Shown here in pieces: positions 32,440 through 42,834 of a stretch of 64,000 nt of DNA (the first letter of the stretch is position 1; every line of letters starts with the position of its first letter). The notes beneath the pieces were generated by a model. That model ran no database searches. It saw nothing but the letters and a program-made list of their open reading frames with translations, and was not told where the DNA came from. The DNA is from Bacteroidetes bacterium UBA7674 (GTDB taxonomy: Bacteria; Bacteroidota; Bacteroidia; Chitinophagales; Chitinophagaceae). The stretch is from positions 16,579 through 80,578 of the forward strand of contig DLHG01000004.1 in assembly GCA_002483105.1 (NCBI GenBank). Direction: 5' to 3'. Made by a program: the position numbers and the translations under genes.

Positions 32440-33393
32440 TTATGCTGCAGACGCTTCTTTATTTTTTCTTTCAGCGCGCTTTTTAGCGTTTGCCAATGCA
32501 GCTTCGCGTACCCATGCACCTTCTTCCCATGCTTTCCTGCGTGTTTCGAGGCGTTCCTTATTGCAAGGGCCATTCCCTTTTACCACGTTCCAAAACTCTT
32601 CCCAGTTAATAGCGCCATAGTCGTAGTGGCCGCGTGCTTCATTCCACTTCAGGTCTTTATCGGGAAGCGTAAGCCCAAGAATTTTTGTTTGCTCAACAGT
32701 AACGTCTATGAACTTCTGGCGAAGTTCGTCGTTAGAGAAACGCTTAATTCTCCACCTCATGCTGGATTCAGAGTTAGGACTTTCCGCATCGGGAGGGCCG
32801 AACATCATAATAGATGGCCACCACCAGCGGTCGAGCGCATCCTGTGCCATTTTCTTTTGTTCTTCAGTACCCTTAGCCAAAGTGAGCATTATCTCGAAAC
32901 CCTGGCGCTGGTGAAAGCTTTCCTCCTTGCATACACGTACCATTGCACGGGCATAAGGTCCATATGAAGTACGGCAAAGCGGCACCTGGTTCATGATAGC
33001 TGCGCCATCCACCAGCCAACCTATGGCGCCCATGTCGGCCCAGGTAGTGGTGGGGTAATTAAATATTGAAGAGTATTTCGCTTTTCCTGAATGGAGTTGT
33101 TCCAGCATCTCATCGCGAGTGATGCCGAGTGTTTCGGCAGCACTGTAGAGATACAGGCCATGCCCTCCTTCATCCTGCACCTTGGCCAATAATACCGCTT
33201 TGCGACGAAGGCTGGGGGCACGTGTGATCCAGTTGCCTTCGGGGAGCATACCTACTATTTCGCTATGCGCGTGCTGGGATATCTGGCGGATGAGTGTCTT
33301 GCGATAATCATCCGGCATCCAGTCGCGAGGCTCGATAGTGTCTTCCCTATCTATCTTTTCGTCAAACTTTTCCTGAAAAGAATGTACAGTCAT
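32440..33393 (-). CDS. paaA: Phenylacetyl-CoA epoxidase catalytic subunit PaaA
   Basis: Di-iron catalytic subunit that epoxidises the ring of phenylacetyl-CoA. The 317-residue ferritin-like protein has iron-ligand helices in AKVQDEGGHGLYLYSAAE near residue 70-87 and VCKEESFHQRQGFEIM near 150-165. It also shows RISQHAHSEIVGMLPEGNW-like and FGPPDAESPN segments. It is the first gene of paaABCD; a long family A repeat sits about 120 bp upstream. Confidence 0.95.
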   Translation of the reverse strand: MTVHSFQEKFDEKIDREDTIEPRDWMPDDYRKTLIRQISQHAHSEIVGMLPEGNWITRAPSLRRKAVLLAKVQDEGGHGLYLYSAAETLGITRDEMLEQLHSGKAKYSSIFNYPTTTWADMGAIGWLVDGAAIMNQVPLCRTSYGPYARAMVRVCKEESFHQRQGFEIMLTLAKGTEEQKKMAQDALDRWWWPSIMMFGPPDAESPNSESSMRWRIKRFSNDELRQKFIDVTVEQTKILGLTLPDKDLKWNEARGHYDYGAINWEEFWNVVKGNGPCNKERLETRRKAWEEGAWVREAALANAKKRAERKNKEASAA

Positions 33394-33513
33394 CCCCTGT
33401 CAATTTTAATGTGTACAAAGATACGATTTATCGGGCGGTGTTTTGTAATGAGAAAGCTAATAAATGACTAATATCATTGTTAAGCCCCCTGAAAGGAGAT
33501 GTGTTGTGTTTTA

Positions 33514-33605
33514 CGCGAGTCGCCCACCCCGCCCAAGCTTCGCAAGGGCACCCCTCCCCGTCCGAACGGATAGTTCATCCGGGCGGGCCTGCCAGGAGGG
33601 GAGTC
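33514..33605 (-). repeat. GC-rich hairpin intergenic repeat, family A, long form
   Basis: On the minus strand it reads GACTCCCCTCCTGGCAGGCC, then the GGATGAACTATCC arm, GGGGAGGGGTGCCCTTGCGA, and GGGCGGGGTGGGCGACTCGCG. It is nearly identical to 3728-3819. It lies between divergently ending sprA (3' end) and paaA (5' side). Confidence 0.8.
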
Positions 33606-33618
33606 TAGTTGTTATGTC

Positions 33619-36600
33619 TTATTGTCCGGCGAAGATGAACCGGAGCATGAGCCCGGCGCGGGTTGTAGTAATAGGATACGAACTGGAGACATATGGTATG
33701 CTCTGGTTGCGGTCGAAGAACAAGCGGAGTGTGAGGCTCTCACTGGCTATATAGTCGATAGTTGGCGATATACGTATTACCCGCTGTCCTCTCGTTGTGA
33801 TACCGATATTCTGCGCCAGGTAGTTGTTGCTGGTACGATCATCGCGGAGACTGACATCCACTTTGATGGTCAGGTCATTTTTCAGCTGAGTAAGGCCGAA
33901 TATCTCGAATGGCAGCTTGAGGCCACGAATACGGTAACCGGCACCAACCGTATATTCTGTACTGTTTGTTTCACTCACCTGGTAATCCACAAGGCTGAGG
34001 CTGACCGTTCTTCTCTTACTAAACTCGAATTTGGCAGTTACATTGTTCTTAAATGCAGCATCAAATCCTAAGAGCGGACTGAACTGCTCAGAAATGGTGA
34101 TGTTCGGTACCTGGAAGAAAGGAACATAGTTGCCAGAGTTAGAATCAATGAAAGAAGGATAACCGAGTGCAAACAGATCCTGATAGTATAATGAACTGAC
34201 GAAGCTGTTCATAGACATATTACCGGTATAGGCATGGTTTACAACAAGGTTGCTCACTATAGGCTGGAACATAGGAAGCTTAGCGAGACCGGTGTAAGCC
34301 ACACGCCAGTTAGGCATAGGGATGTAGTTCTTGAACGGATTCTTACGAATACTGTTCTGGCTGGTATAGTCGATCAAAGGAGCATCGCTGGCTTTATCTC
34401 CACTATACGCAGCAATGAATGACGGTATCAATACATCCTGCGAGTATTCAGTATAGCCTTTATTGTACGCAGGGTTGTTAGGATCAGGCGTAGTATTAGT
34501 ATAAGGGTTGCTGGCACCAAGGCGGGATGACACCACCTTGCGGTTGGCAAGGAACTCGTTATATACAGGAGAGTTGGCACCACCTGATTTAAACAAAGTG
34601 CTGAGACCGATATAAGAAATACTAAAGCTACCTGTCTCGTAAGGATTAAGATGGAAATACCTGTTTGAATCGGCGAGATATTTAAACAACTCATTGTGCG
34701 ACTTGCTGAAGTTGCTTGTTAATGTAAGGTCGACACGGAGATCGGGTAAAGGCTCCAGGGTTGCCTGCGCATTAATATTCTTAGAATATTGTTGCTGGAA
34801 CTGAGCATTGAAAATAGAGTCGCGACTGAGGAGTCCTTTATCTGCCTGTTGCTCCAGCCACAATTGTGTTGGTTGATAGCCATAGACGAAATCGAAACCC
34901 GGATTCATGTTGGAAGAATTCACACCCAATACCGATGTACTATCCATATAGCCCGGCAGTACACTACCTGCATTTTCGGTATAGCTCAGGGTAACACGCT
35001 TGAGCATGGTTATTAACCTTAGGCCACCTTTCACAGCAGGATTAAGTGTAGGAACCGTATTACGCCTCAGTTTACGGGCGGCAATACGTTCACGTTTTTT
35101 CTTTTCTTTCTCAGCTTTTGCTTTCGCAGATTCCTCTGCTTTTTGGATTTTGCGCAAAGAGTCTATCTGTTTATCGGTCATCAGCGCGAGCTGAGCTTTG
35201 AGTATAGAATCTTGTCTTGCTTGTTTTTGTATTTCGGCAAGGCTTTTCGGTTTTTCACCTTTTTTGTTAGACGATTTATTGTCGGGCTGTTTTGTGTCCG
35301 GAGTGCTTTTCTCGTCATCCTTTCTCAAGTCAGTTACCTTTTTATCACCGCCCCTCAAGTCCTTTGTATTAACACCCGGCGCATCTTTAGTTACAGCAGC
35401 CGTCTTCGTACGCGGACGCGGCTGATTTGCAGCTTTTAGATACTTGTTCTTATTATAGAGATCGGTGAATTTAAGTTCTGCGTTTATTGTTTTTGTCTGG
35501 GTATTGCTAATTGTATTACCAAGGCTTTGTGCCAGCACCGAAGCTGCCGTCCATGCATAGTTGGTGTTGTATTGCAGGCGCAGGCTCGTCCAGTCAGTGA
35601 TAGGAAGCTTAGCTAATGGCACATTATAGCTGGCATTCACACCCTGTGTATAGAATGTATTGCGGCCAAACTCAGAGATCCGTTGCCATAAGGTATCACG
35701 CTTTTGCTTTGAATCCATCTTACCATAAGGCTCATCTATCCGGGAGCGATTGGTAGCAGTATAGTCGAATGAGAGGGAACGGGTAAGCTCCCAACGCAAA
35801 GTGTATAACCTGTCCCAAAGGAAGTTTTTGAAATACGTAGGTTGTATCTCATAAGGGCCATCGTCCAGGTCGCGCACTTTTGTTTCGTTGAATGTACGAT
35901 TCAGGTCGGTACGGAAAGTAAAGTTAGCCGGTAAGGGGTTGAAGTTGAAATCTTTGATCAGTCCATACCATTTTGATTTGGATTTGATCATTCTTTTGAA
36001 TGGCTCAATAGATTTAGACTTGATGCTATAGGTATAACCCAATCCGAACCTGTTATTAATAAGTGCATCTCTTTCAATGGTAGGGTTGCGTTTGAATTGC
36101 TTGTTGTACGCATAGCTTACATCAAAATTCTTAGCGCTCCATGGCATAGTCTTGGCCGATTGTTTTTGCGGATCGCCGGTGATACGGGCGTTAGATACGT
36201 TGATACTGGTAACGGAAGTATAGTCTTGCGCCTGCTTTCTTAAAGAGTCTTTTGCTGCAGCATCTACGGCGGCATTAAGCTGGTCTTTATATTTTACGTC
36301 GAGATCGTAAGGATTGTATTGCGGATTGCTGATATTTTCAGCATAGCCTACGAACAATGGCAACTGCACTCCCCACTTAGCAGGGAGCATCTTACCCATA
36401 TTAAGGTTGGTAGAGGCATTATACTGATAGAAATTGTCGCGGAAGCGCTGATCTATCTTCTGGTCAATGTTACCATAACCCTGGGTATGAAGACTACCTG
36501 CCAGGTTGATATTACCGAAGTCGGCCAGTTGCAGATTAACCTTACCTGCAGCAGCATAACCCGGTTTCTCATTGAGGCCGATCATACGCATCTCATTGAA

Positions 36601-39600
36601 CCACACTTCGGCACATTTAGCGAAGCCGTCGTCTTCCGGAGTTTGCGAGGTTTTCTTAGGATTAGATACTCCCAGCATTATTGTCTTTACATCACCGACG
36701 TTAGGATTACCTACTACTACGATAGTATTGCCAAACTCATCTTTTTCCTGGTAAGGAATAAATGCCGGCAAGCCTTGTCCGTTCCTGGACGTTTTCACCT
36801 TTACCAGGTTGTCGAGAATAAGGTCGAGCCTGTTTTGCTCCGGCCAGATATCTTCATCTGTAGTTGCAGTAGGGGCAGTTATTTTTAATGGTACCTGGTA
36901 CTCGTAATAGTTGTTAGTGAAATCACTACCCAGGCGAATGATAGCCCTAACGTCGCCATCTTTTAAATCAGGTTGTCCCACGCGAGACTCAGCGTGCAGG
37001 AACATACGCAGCTTAGAGAACTGGCGCATATCCACACCTATCTCTTTAAATACCGCGCGTGCATCACCATCCTTCAAACCACATATTTGCAAAGCAAGCG
37101 CCTGTTCATTGAGCTGACCAGTTTGTCCGCTTGATATCTGAGTAAGCTGCCTGTTAACACCGGGAGGTATTACATAAGGAATAGGTTTACGCTGCCCGTT
37201 TTCTTCCACACTTACAGAGGTCACAGTAAACTCCTGATTTTTCAATTCTTCTTCAGGAATGTTTTCACCCGGATTTTTGAGTGAGAACAAATAACGACGC
37301 CACTGGTTGCGGCCAAGTTCAATTTTGGCAAGACGCACGATCGTGCTATCCTGGAAACCTGTAAGGAACATACGCGCAAAACGTATAGAACGGAAGTCTC
37401 CGATACCACCTACTACTTCCTGGTATTCCCTGATAGGAATTTTAAACTGGTACCATGTTTCGTCCTGGAAGCTACCGTCAGGCATTTTAACACTAAGTGC
37501 GGTGTACTTATCTACAATAAAGTTAGAACCTACCTGCATATTCGGCTTGAGGTCTAAACGATAACTGTAGTAAGATTCGGTTTCATTAAGTGTATTATCC
37601 CTGTTGATGTCTTCAGACTCAGGAATATTAGTAGCCGATTGATTGACACTACCATCAGAAATGGGTGAGTTGCCATGCGGGTTATTGAAGTGCTTGTAAC
37701 GCCCAAGGATACCTACACCCTGGTTATCATATTCTACATCTCTATAGAAACGGAAGTTATCACCTGCCGGATCAGATTGCGCTCTCTGGAAAGCAACAGC
37801 ATTGCCTGATATATCGTTGAGGTATTGTGCAAAGAACTCGGCTTCCTCTCCATCGGTAAGTCCATCATAACCCACATCCTGGATAGCACGCGCCTGCAGG
37901 TCGTTATCAAACGCTCTTGTTATTTGCTGCTGGAATTTTGGCACCCTACCCCATGAAGTATTATTCAGTTTATCCAGATCGGCGGGATATGGAATACCAT
38001 TCTCGAAGAAATTACGTGAATCTTTCAGCACATCTTCAGACACGTTACCGAGATTGAGGTACATGCTACCACCGGCAGCATTGGGGTTATTGATGAACGG
38101 ATCCATCATCCAAAGCTCAATGAACTCAACGTTGGAAGCTTCAAAGTCACTGTAGTCAATAGACTTTGTGATACCACCCCAGCGTACCTGCGGATTAGGG
38201 AGACTACCGTCCGGGTTCAGGTTAGGATCAAAGTTATACGGCCCCCTGTCTTTGGGATAAAAGCCAAGATCTAAAGTGCTGAGTACATTCTGCAGGTTTT
38301 GTGTTGTTTTGTTCGGGAATACTTCCTGCGTTTGAATTATTCTTATGTAGTGCTGATTAGGATCATTCTTTACATAATTAGGAACGCCACTACCGGCACC
38401 ATCGAGGAGGCTTGGCTCTATAAAGTACCAGGCAAGTTTCGCACGATTGTATCCATAAATGAGTTTATCAGACTGGTCGGCCTCAGGGAAGAGGGCATTA
38501 CCATTCCTATCGTGCAGGCCGGCAGGTGTAGAAGCGAGCGACCAACCATTGGCCGGGAATTTTAAATCGTAAGAACTACGCGTACCTTCAAAGTCATCTA
38601 TATAGATAGAACCTTCGGGGTCGAGTGCATTGATCTGCTTGGCATGGCCAGGCCTTAGTGTTGCTACTTCACCTGTGGCATTGATAAAGGATGGAGAAGT
38701 AGTGGAAAACACCGGCAACTTATCGAGTATGCGTGTAAGCCCCGGAATCTCTGACTGATAGTTGGCATCGAGACCAAGAACAGTGTTCTTGATAGGATCT
38801 TCACCAAAAGTTGTTTTTTGAGTGAATGGCCTTTCGGTGAGTTTCATGTATGTACCGCCGAGGGCGAGCTTATCGTTGAGATAATAATCCGCCCGCAAAC
38901 CGGTAAAGTTTTGCTGCTGGAAGCCGAAGGTAGCATTGTCCTCATAAGAGACATTGATAGGGATACCTGAATTGAGTATGCCTGAGTTCAATACCTTTAT
39001 TTTTCCAAGACCGTAGTCAATCTGGTAATCCTGATTTTCGATCAGCTTAGCGCCACCTGCAGAAACAGATACCGAGCCCGGAGGTATATTAAAACCACCA
39101 AGGAATATTTCTGATGAAGAAGCAGATTTATAAGAACCCTTAATGACATAACGATTGTTCTGCTGGAACTGCCGGGCTATCGTTTTAGTGGAATCGTAAA
39201 GTATGCCGTATAAATATTTTCTTGCCAGCTGAGGATCATTACCTATTGCAGGCGCAAGGTCGGCACCGAAGGGTTCGAGTACGGGAAATATGATCTTACC
39301 TTGCTGCGTATTGATGGTGATACCATCCATGAAATCGAAAATACCATCAGGGTAAGGATCGTTCTGAAAATTGAGCCTGTCAAGGTTAAGTAAAGTCAAC
39401 AATGGAACTCCTGCATTAGGGCCATCGGGTAAATAGCGTTTTTCACCACCACCAGGATCCTGGTAGAGTAAGTTTAACCTGAACTCGTCTTTAGAAACAC
39501 CAAGACCACCCAGGGGATAGATGTTTTTCATCATCAGATCCCATACAGGTAATGTAGGCCTTGCCGAAGTACCCTTCAGCATCTTCATGAACATGAGCTT

Positions 39601-41079
39601 TGTATTGCTGGAGTCCGGAGGAAGATCTTCGGCAAACTCACCCACCTGGAATACCTTACCATTGTATGTGTAACGGTAAGCCACCGCAAGGATATCATCC
39701 GGGTTCAGTTGTGTGTTCAGAGAGATGTAACCCAAATTAGGATTGAAGCTGAACTCCGAAGGATTCAATTTACGGGCAGTAGTGACCTCATAATCCTGTG
39801 GTGCCTTTATGCCAAGCGCGAAAGCTACATTGCTGGTGGATCCCTGTATCCTGCTGGTAGGATTTTGTAATAACTGATCGTAAAGAGTATTGGTCCTGTT
39901 ATCAGGATAAGGGGGGTTTGTTGGGTTAGTCAGTATAGTCTGGTAAGGATTGCGCTCACCCAGATCCATAAAGGCGATGATATTACGAACCCCATCGGTA
40001 GCGCCCGTGCGGTTTGTTACCCATACTTCCACTTTACTGATATTGACCAATGAATTGATACGCGGAAATTCTTTAACAGCGCCGTTGTAGTTATCACGGA
40101 AATATTGGCCTAAAAGGAAGTGTTTGTTTTCTTCATACTCATCGGCCTTAAGGGCAAACTGCTGAGACTGTGAGCCACCTTGTATAGTAAGACTCTGCCG
40201 CTTTGATTTTTGTTGTGATAACACACCTGTTATCCATAGCCTGCCGAACTGTAATTGTGTCTTGATACCAAAGAGCGATTGCACACCACTTATGAGGCTG
40301 CTTTTGAGCGGAAAGCTAACGTTACCGGCCTCTATCTTCTTGATGATCTCGTCTTCCTTACCGGTGTATTCGAGCTTCTGCGTATTGAGGTAATCGAAAG
40401 TGGCTTTTGTATTATTACTGATATTGAGCTTCAGCTTATCACCTACCGTTGCCAGCAAGTTGACATTCATCTGCATATCGAAGTCAAATACGCCGTACTT
40501 CTGAGCGCTCTGTATAAGTGTAGGGTTCTGAACATTCTGCCAGTTACCACCAAGAGTTATATCAACGTTACCCTGCGGGCGTACACCGATAGTGTTCCCG
40601 CCGAATATCCTGTCGAAAAGGCCTTCGCGCTGCATAGGGGGTAGCTCAGGCTTTTTGTTGAAAAGGGATATGGCATCCATCCTTCGTTTCCAGTATGCTT
40701 TTTCGTCCTGCTCACCCTGGAACCGCTGGTATTCTTCGGTTGTCATGTATGTGGGTGTGCGGACAGTAGAATTGCCTACCTTATCTACGAAATAGTACCT
40801 GCCGGTAGCAGGATCGTAGTCAACATACTGGTCTACATTGGAAGGATCTTTCAGATCCATACCCTTGGGGGCAGCATCTGTTTTAGGATCTCCTGTTTTA
40901 TCTTTTATGGGAAACTTGAGCTTCGGAGTATCCGTTTTTTTAGTAGAAGTGGTATCCTCAGCCTCATCGTAATAATCGTCGAAATCATCACCATAGCTAC
41001 GGGCACCGGCATTCGCTATAGAGACGATAAGCGCTATAGCAAATAAAAATTTATACCCGAAATAACTATTTTCTTTCAA
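33619..41079 (-). CDS. sprA: SprA, T9SS outer-membrane translocon / gliding motility protein
   Basis: A 2486-residue outer-membrane giant. In Flavobacterium, SprA forms a very large beta-barrel that is the export channel of the type IX secretion system. The start is a TTG giving MKENSYFGYKFLFAIALIVSIA, a signal peptide; no ATG is nearby. Family traits are the huge length, the N-terminal LPPMQREGLFDRIFGG and IGVRPQGNVDITLGG segments, repeated GFTNGGAFSL-free beta-strand stretches, SFSISYIGLSTLF, and an aromatic C-terminus (LMLRFIFAGQ). Residues about 1886-2003 are a charged, repetitive insertion. ruvA is directly upstream, the order seen in other Bacteroidota. Cargo for it is encoded at 49577-54897. 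Confidence 0.93.
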   Translation of the reverse strand: MKENSYFGYKFLFAIALIVSIANAGARSYGDDFDDYYDEAEDTTSTKKTDTPKLKFPIKDKTGDPKTDAAPKGMDLKDPSNVDQYVDYDPATGRYYFVDKVGNSTVRTPTYMTTEEYQRFQGEQDEKAYWKRRMDAISLFNKKPELPPMQREGLFDRIFGGNTIGVRPQGNVDITLGGNWQNVQNPTLIQSAQKYGVFDFDMQMNVNLLATVGDKLKLNISNNTKATFDYLNTQKLEYTGKEDEIIKKIEAGNVSFPLKSSLISGVQSLFGIKTQLQFGRLWITGVLSQQKSKRQSLTIQGGSQSQQFALKADEYEENKHFLLGQYFRDNYNGAVKEFPRINSLVNISKVEVWVTNRTGATDGVRNIIAFMDLGERNPYQTILTNPTNPPYPDNRTNTLYDQLLQNPTSRIQGSTSNVAFALGIKAPQDYEVTTARKLNPSEFSFNPNLGYISLNTQLNPDDILAVAYRYTYNGKVFQVGEFAEDLPPDSSNTKLMFMKMLKGTSARPTLPVWDLMMKNIYPLGGLGVSKDEFRLNLLYQDPGGGEKRYLPDGPNAGVPLLTLLNLDRLNFQNDPYPDGIFDFMDGITINTQQGKIIFPVLEPFGADLAPAIGNDPQLARKYLYGILYDSTKTIARQFQQNNRYVIKGSYKSASSSEIFLGGFNIPPGSVSVSAGGAKLIENQDYQIDYGLGKIKVLNSGILNSGIPINVSYEDNATFGFQQQNFTGLRADYYLNDKLALGGTYMKLTERPFTQKTTFGEDPIKNTVLGLDANYQSEIPGLTRILDKLPVFSTTSPSFINATGEVATLRPGHAKQINALDPEGSIYIDDFEGTRSSYDLKFPANGWSLASTPAGLHDRNGNALFPEADQSDKLIYGYNRAKLAWYFIEPSLLDGAGSGVPNYVKNDPNQHYIRIIQTQEVFPNKTTQNLQNVLSTLDLGFYPKDRGPYNFDPNLNPDGSLPNPQVRWGGITKSIDYSDFEASNVEFIELWMMDPFINNPNAAGGSMYLNLGNVSEDVLKDSRNFFENGIPYPADLDKLNNTSWGRVPKFQQQITRAFDNDLQARAIQDVGYDGLTDGEEAEFFAQYLNDISGNAVAFQRAQSDPAGDNFRFYRDVEYDNQGVGILGRYKHFNNPHGNSPISDGSVNQSATNIPESEDINRDNTLNETESYYSYRLDLKPNMQVGSNFIVDKYTALSVKMPDGSFQDETWYQFKIPIREYQEVVGGIGDFRSIRFARMFLTGFQDSTIVRLAKIELGRNQWRRYLFSLKNPGENIPEEELKNQEFTVTSVSVEENGQRKPIPYVIPPGVNRQLTQISSGQTGQLNEQALALQICGLKDGDARAVFKEIGVDMRQFSKLRMFLHAESRVGQPDLKDGDVRAIIRLGSDFTNNYYEYQVPLKITAPTATTDEDIWPEQNRLDLILDNLVKVKTSRNGQGLPAFIPYQEKDEFGNTIVVVGNPNVGDVKTIMLGVSNPKKTSQTPEDDGFAKCAEVWFNEMRMIGLNEKPGYAAAGKVNLQLADFGNINLAGSLHTQGYGNIDQKIDQRFRDNFYQYNASTNLNMGKMLPAKWGVQLPLFVGYAENISNPQYNPYDLDVKYKDQLNAAVDAAAKDSLRKQAQDYTSVTSINVSNARITGDPQKQSAKTMPWSAKNFDVSYAYNKQFKRNPTIERDALINNRFGLGYTYSIKSKSIEPFKRMIKSKSKWYGLIKDFNFNPLPANFTFRTDLNRTFNETKVRDLDDGPYEIQPTYFKNFLWDRLYTLRWELTRSLSFDYTATNRSRIDEPYGKMDSKQKRDTLWQRISEFGRNTFYTQGVNASYNVPLAKLPITDWTSLRLQYNTNYAWTAASVLAQSLGNTISNTQTKTINAELKFTDLYNKNKYLKAANQPRPRTKTAAVTKDAPGVNTKDLRGGDKKVTDLRKDDEKSTPDTKQPDNKSSNKKGEKPKSLAEIQKQARQDSILKAQLALMTDKQIDSLRKIQKAEESAKAKAEKEKKKRERIAARKLRRNTVPTLNPAVKGGLRLITMLKRVTLSYTENAGSVLPGYMDSTSVLGVNSSNMNPGFDFVYGYQPTQLWLEQQADKGLLSRDSIFNAQFQQQYSKNINAQATLEPLPDLRVDLTLTSNFSKSHNELFKYLADSNRYFHLNPYETGSFSISYIGLSTLFKSGGANSPVYNEFLANRKVVSSRLGASNPYTNTTPDPNNPAYNKGYTEYSQDVLIPSFIAAYSGDKASDAPLIDYTSQNSIRKNPFKNYIPMPNWRVAYTGLAKLPMFQPIVSNLVVNHAYTGNMSMNSFVSSLYYQDLFALGYPSFIDSNSGNYVPFFQVPNITISEQFSPLLGFDAAFKNNVTAKFEFSKRRTVSLSLVDYQVSETNSTEYTVGAGYRIRGLKLPFEIFGLTQLKNDLTIKVDVSLRDDRTSNNYLAQNIGITTRGQRVIRISPTIDYIASESLTLRLFFDRNQSIPYVSSSYPITTTRAGLMLRFIFAGQ

Positions 41080-41097
41080 GTTTAGTTCTCTATGGTT

Positions 41098-41676
41098 TTA
41101 CAAGGCTCGTAAAGCTTGTTTTATTAACTCTTCTACCGATAGGGTGGAAGCATCTTTTATTTTTTTGATCGCAACCTCAGCAATATTCTTATTGATACCC
41201 AGGTTTACTAAAGCAATTAACGCATCTTCGGCTGTAGTATTGTGTTTGGCCTGGGATAAAGTATTTGGATTTTGAGGTAATGCGAGCTTGCCCTTTAACT
41301 CCAGGATAATACGCTGTGCTGTTTTGGCCCCGATACCTTTTACTTTCTCCAATGCACGGGTGTCTTCCTGTGCTATAATGGAAAATAACTCATCCGCAGT
41401 TAATGACGATAATATGATGCGGGCAGTAGCTGCGCCAACGCCATTAATGCCCAGCAATTGCCTGAAAGTAGCCTTTTCGGCCTCATCTGCGAAACCGTAG
41501 AGTACCCAGGCGTCTTCCCTTATCTGCAAATGGATGTATAAGCGACATTGGTCGGCGTGCTGTATATGACTGTAAGTATGTAAAGTAATATTCAACTCAT
41601 ATCCTACCCCACCAACATTCATGTGTAGCAAAGACGGGGATTTATATGTGAGTTTTCCCTCTAAATACGCAAACAT
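41098..41676 (-). CDS. ruvA: Holliday junction branch migration protein RuvA
   Basis: Binds four-way DNA junctions and loads RuvB. The 192-residue protein has an N-terminal OB-fold (MFAYLEGKLTYKSPS, LYIHLQIREDAWVLYGF), paired helix-hairpin-helix motifs (LLGINGVGAATARIIL and LEKVKGIGAKTAQRIILELKGKL), and a C-terminal RuvB-contact domain (DALIALVNLGINKN). sprA starts 18 bp downstream, so they may share a transcript. Confidence 0.95.
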   Translation of the reverse strand: MFAYLEGKLTYKSPSLLHMNVGGVGYELNITLHTYSHIQHADQCRLYIHLQIREDAWVLYGFADEAEKATFRQLLGINGVGAATARIILSSLTADELFSIIAQEDTRALEKVKGIGAKTAQRIILELKGKLALPQNPNTLSQAKHNTTAEDALIALVNLGINKNIAEVAIKKIKDASTLSVEELIKQALRAL

Positions 41677-41775
41677 TACACTTTTCGTTTCTACTGAAAA
41701 ATAAAAATAATCACCGAGAATATTAAGCCGGGTTGCCGGAAGTAATATAACGGTATCATACGGGGTAAAATCCTA

Positions 41776-41808
41776 AATAAAAAGAAGCGAAATGTAGTAC
41801 ATTTCGCT
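41776..41808 (-). terminator. Terminator of the outer-membrane gene at 41836
   Basis: On the minus strand AGCGAAATGT pairs perfectly with ACATTTCGCT around a 3-nt loop, then TCTTTTTATTT. Confidence 0.8.
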
Positions 41809-41835
41809 CTGTAAATCAAATATTTTCATGCACTG

Positions 41836-42804
41836 TTAATACCACCAAGGCCTTCTCTTTTTCTTGAGTTTCCAGTAAACACTGATAGCGAAGCTTGAAT
41901 AACCATCATTGACCTCCGGATTGCCCCTCATCTCACCTTCCGGATGCTTTATCACCGGATTAATGTAGCTAGACTTGTCGTATAGTGCGTTGGCCTGAAT
42001 AGCCTGCTCTGCTGAAAGATTCTTGCCGAACAAAGAAGGGTCTATATACTTGCCGCTTACACCGTCTATCTGGTCTTTAAAAGTATAACGATAGAGGTAT
42101 TCTACGCCGATGTTCAGCCTTTTACCAATATCCCATTTAACGCCAACACCTAGCGGAATCTGCATTCCCCAGCGGCTTTCACGATCTTCACGATTGTTAG
42201 TACCAAACCAGCCATCGCCTTCCAGGTTGAGATCGTAAATGCTCACCCATTTGCTGACATATGTACCGGTAGGGTCTTCCAGGTAGTTTTTAGCATTGTA
42301 ATGGAAATAGCCAACCCCCATTAAGAGGTATGGACTAATGTGTTTCCAGGCAAGCCTTTTGTTGTTTTGCAGGTTGAACCTGAAAAGATTCAATTCCAGC
42401 ATCAGGTTTCCTTCCCAGACATTTGTTTTTACTGTTTGATTGCGGAGGTAACGCTGAAAGGCATCATCCTCAATAAACTTCGCTTTATAAGCCAGGTCTT
42501 TATTCCAACCATCATCAGCATACAACACACCGTAGTTGATACCGAAACGTACTACTGCTGCGGGATGTATTGTATATCGGCCATACATACCACCTGTAAA
42601 GCTAGGCTGATCAAAATAGTTACCATTGCTATAATGATCGAGGATAGACTTAGTACCTACATCCCCCCACAAGTCGGTCATACCGAAGTTCATACCTATA
42701 GAGAACCCTTCAGGTTCTATGTAAGAAAACTGTGCATGGGAGGCAGGTATAGAAGCAGTAAACAAGCCGAGTGCCATTAGGCAACGGGCAAAATTCTTCC
42801 GCAT
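41836..42804 (-). CDS. Outer-membrane beta-barrel protein (DUF6089-like)
   Basis: A 322-residue protein with signal peptide MRKNFARCLMALGLFTASIPASHA then QFSYIEPEG. Barrel-type strands include FSIGMNFGMTDLWGDVG, AVVRFGINYGVLYAD, ISPYLLMGVGYFHYN and IGVEYLYRYTF. The GMTDLWGDVG opening and the YDLNLEGDGW part resemble the DUF6089 group of Bacteroidota surface proteins of unknown role. The protein ends in a basic, aromatic tail (KLKKKRRPWWY). It is monocistronic. Confidence 0.72.
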   Translation of the reverse strand: MRKNFARCLMALGLFTASIPASHAQFSYIEPEGFSIGMNFGMTDLWGDVGTKSILDHYSNGNYFDQPSFTGGMYGRYTIHPAAVVRFGINYGVLYADDGWNKDLAYKAKFIEDDAFQRYLRNQTVKTNVWEGNLMLELNLFRFNLQNNKRLAWKHISPYLLMGVGYFHYNAKNYLEDPTGTYVSKWVSIYDLNLEGDGWFGTNNREDRESRWGMQIPLGVGVKWDIGKRLNIGVEYLYRYTFKDQIDGVSGKYIDPSLFGKNLSAEQAIQANALYDKSSYINPVIKHPEGEMRGNPEVNDGYSSFAISVYWKLKKKRRPWWY

Positions 42805-42834
42805 GAGCGCTGATTTTAGCGTAAGATAAAAAAA

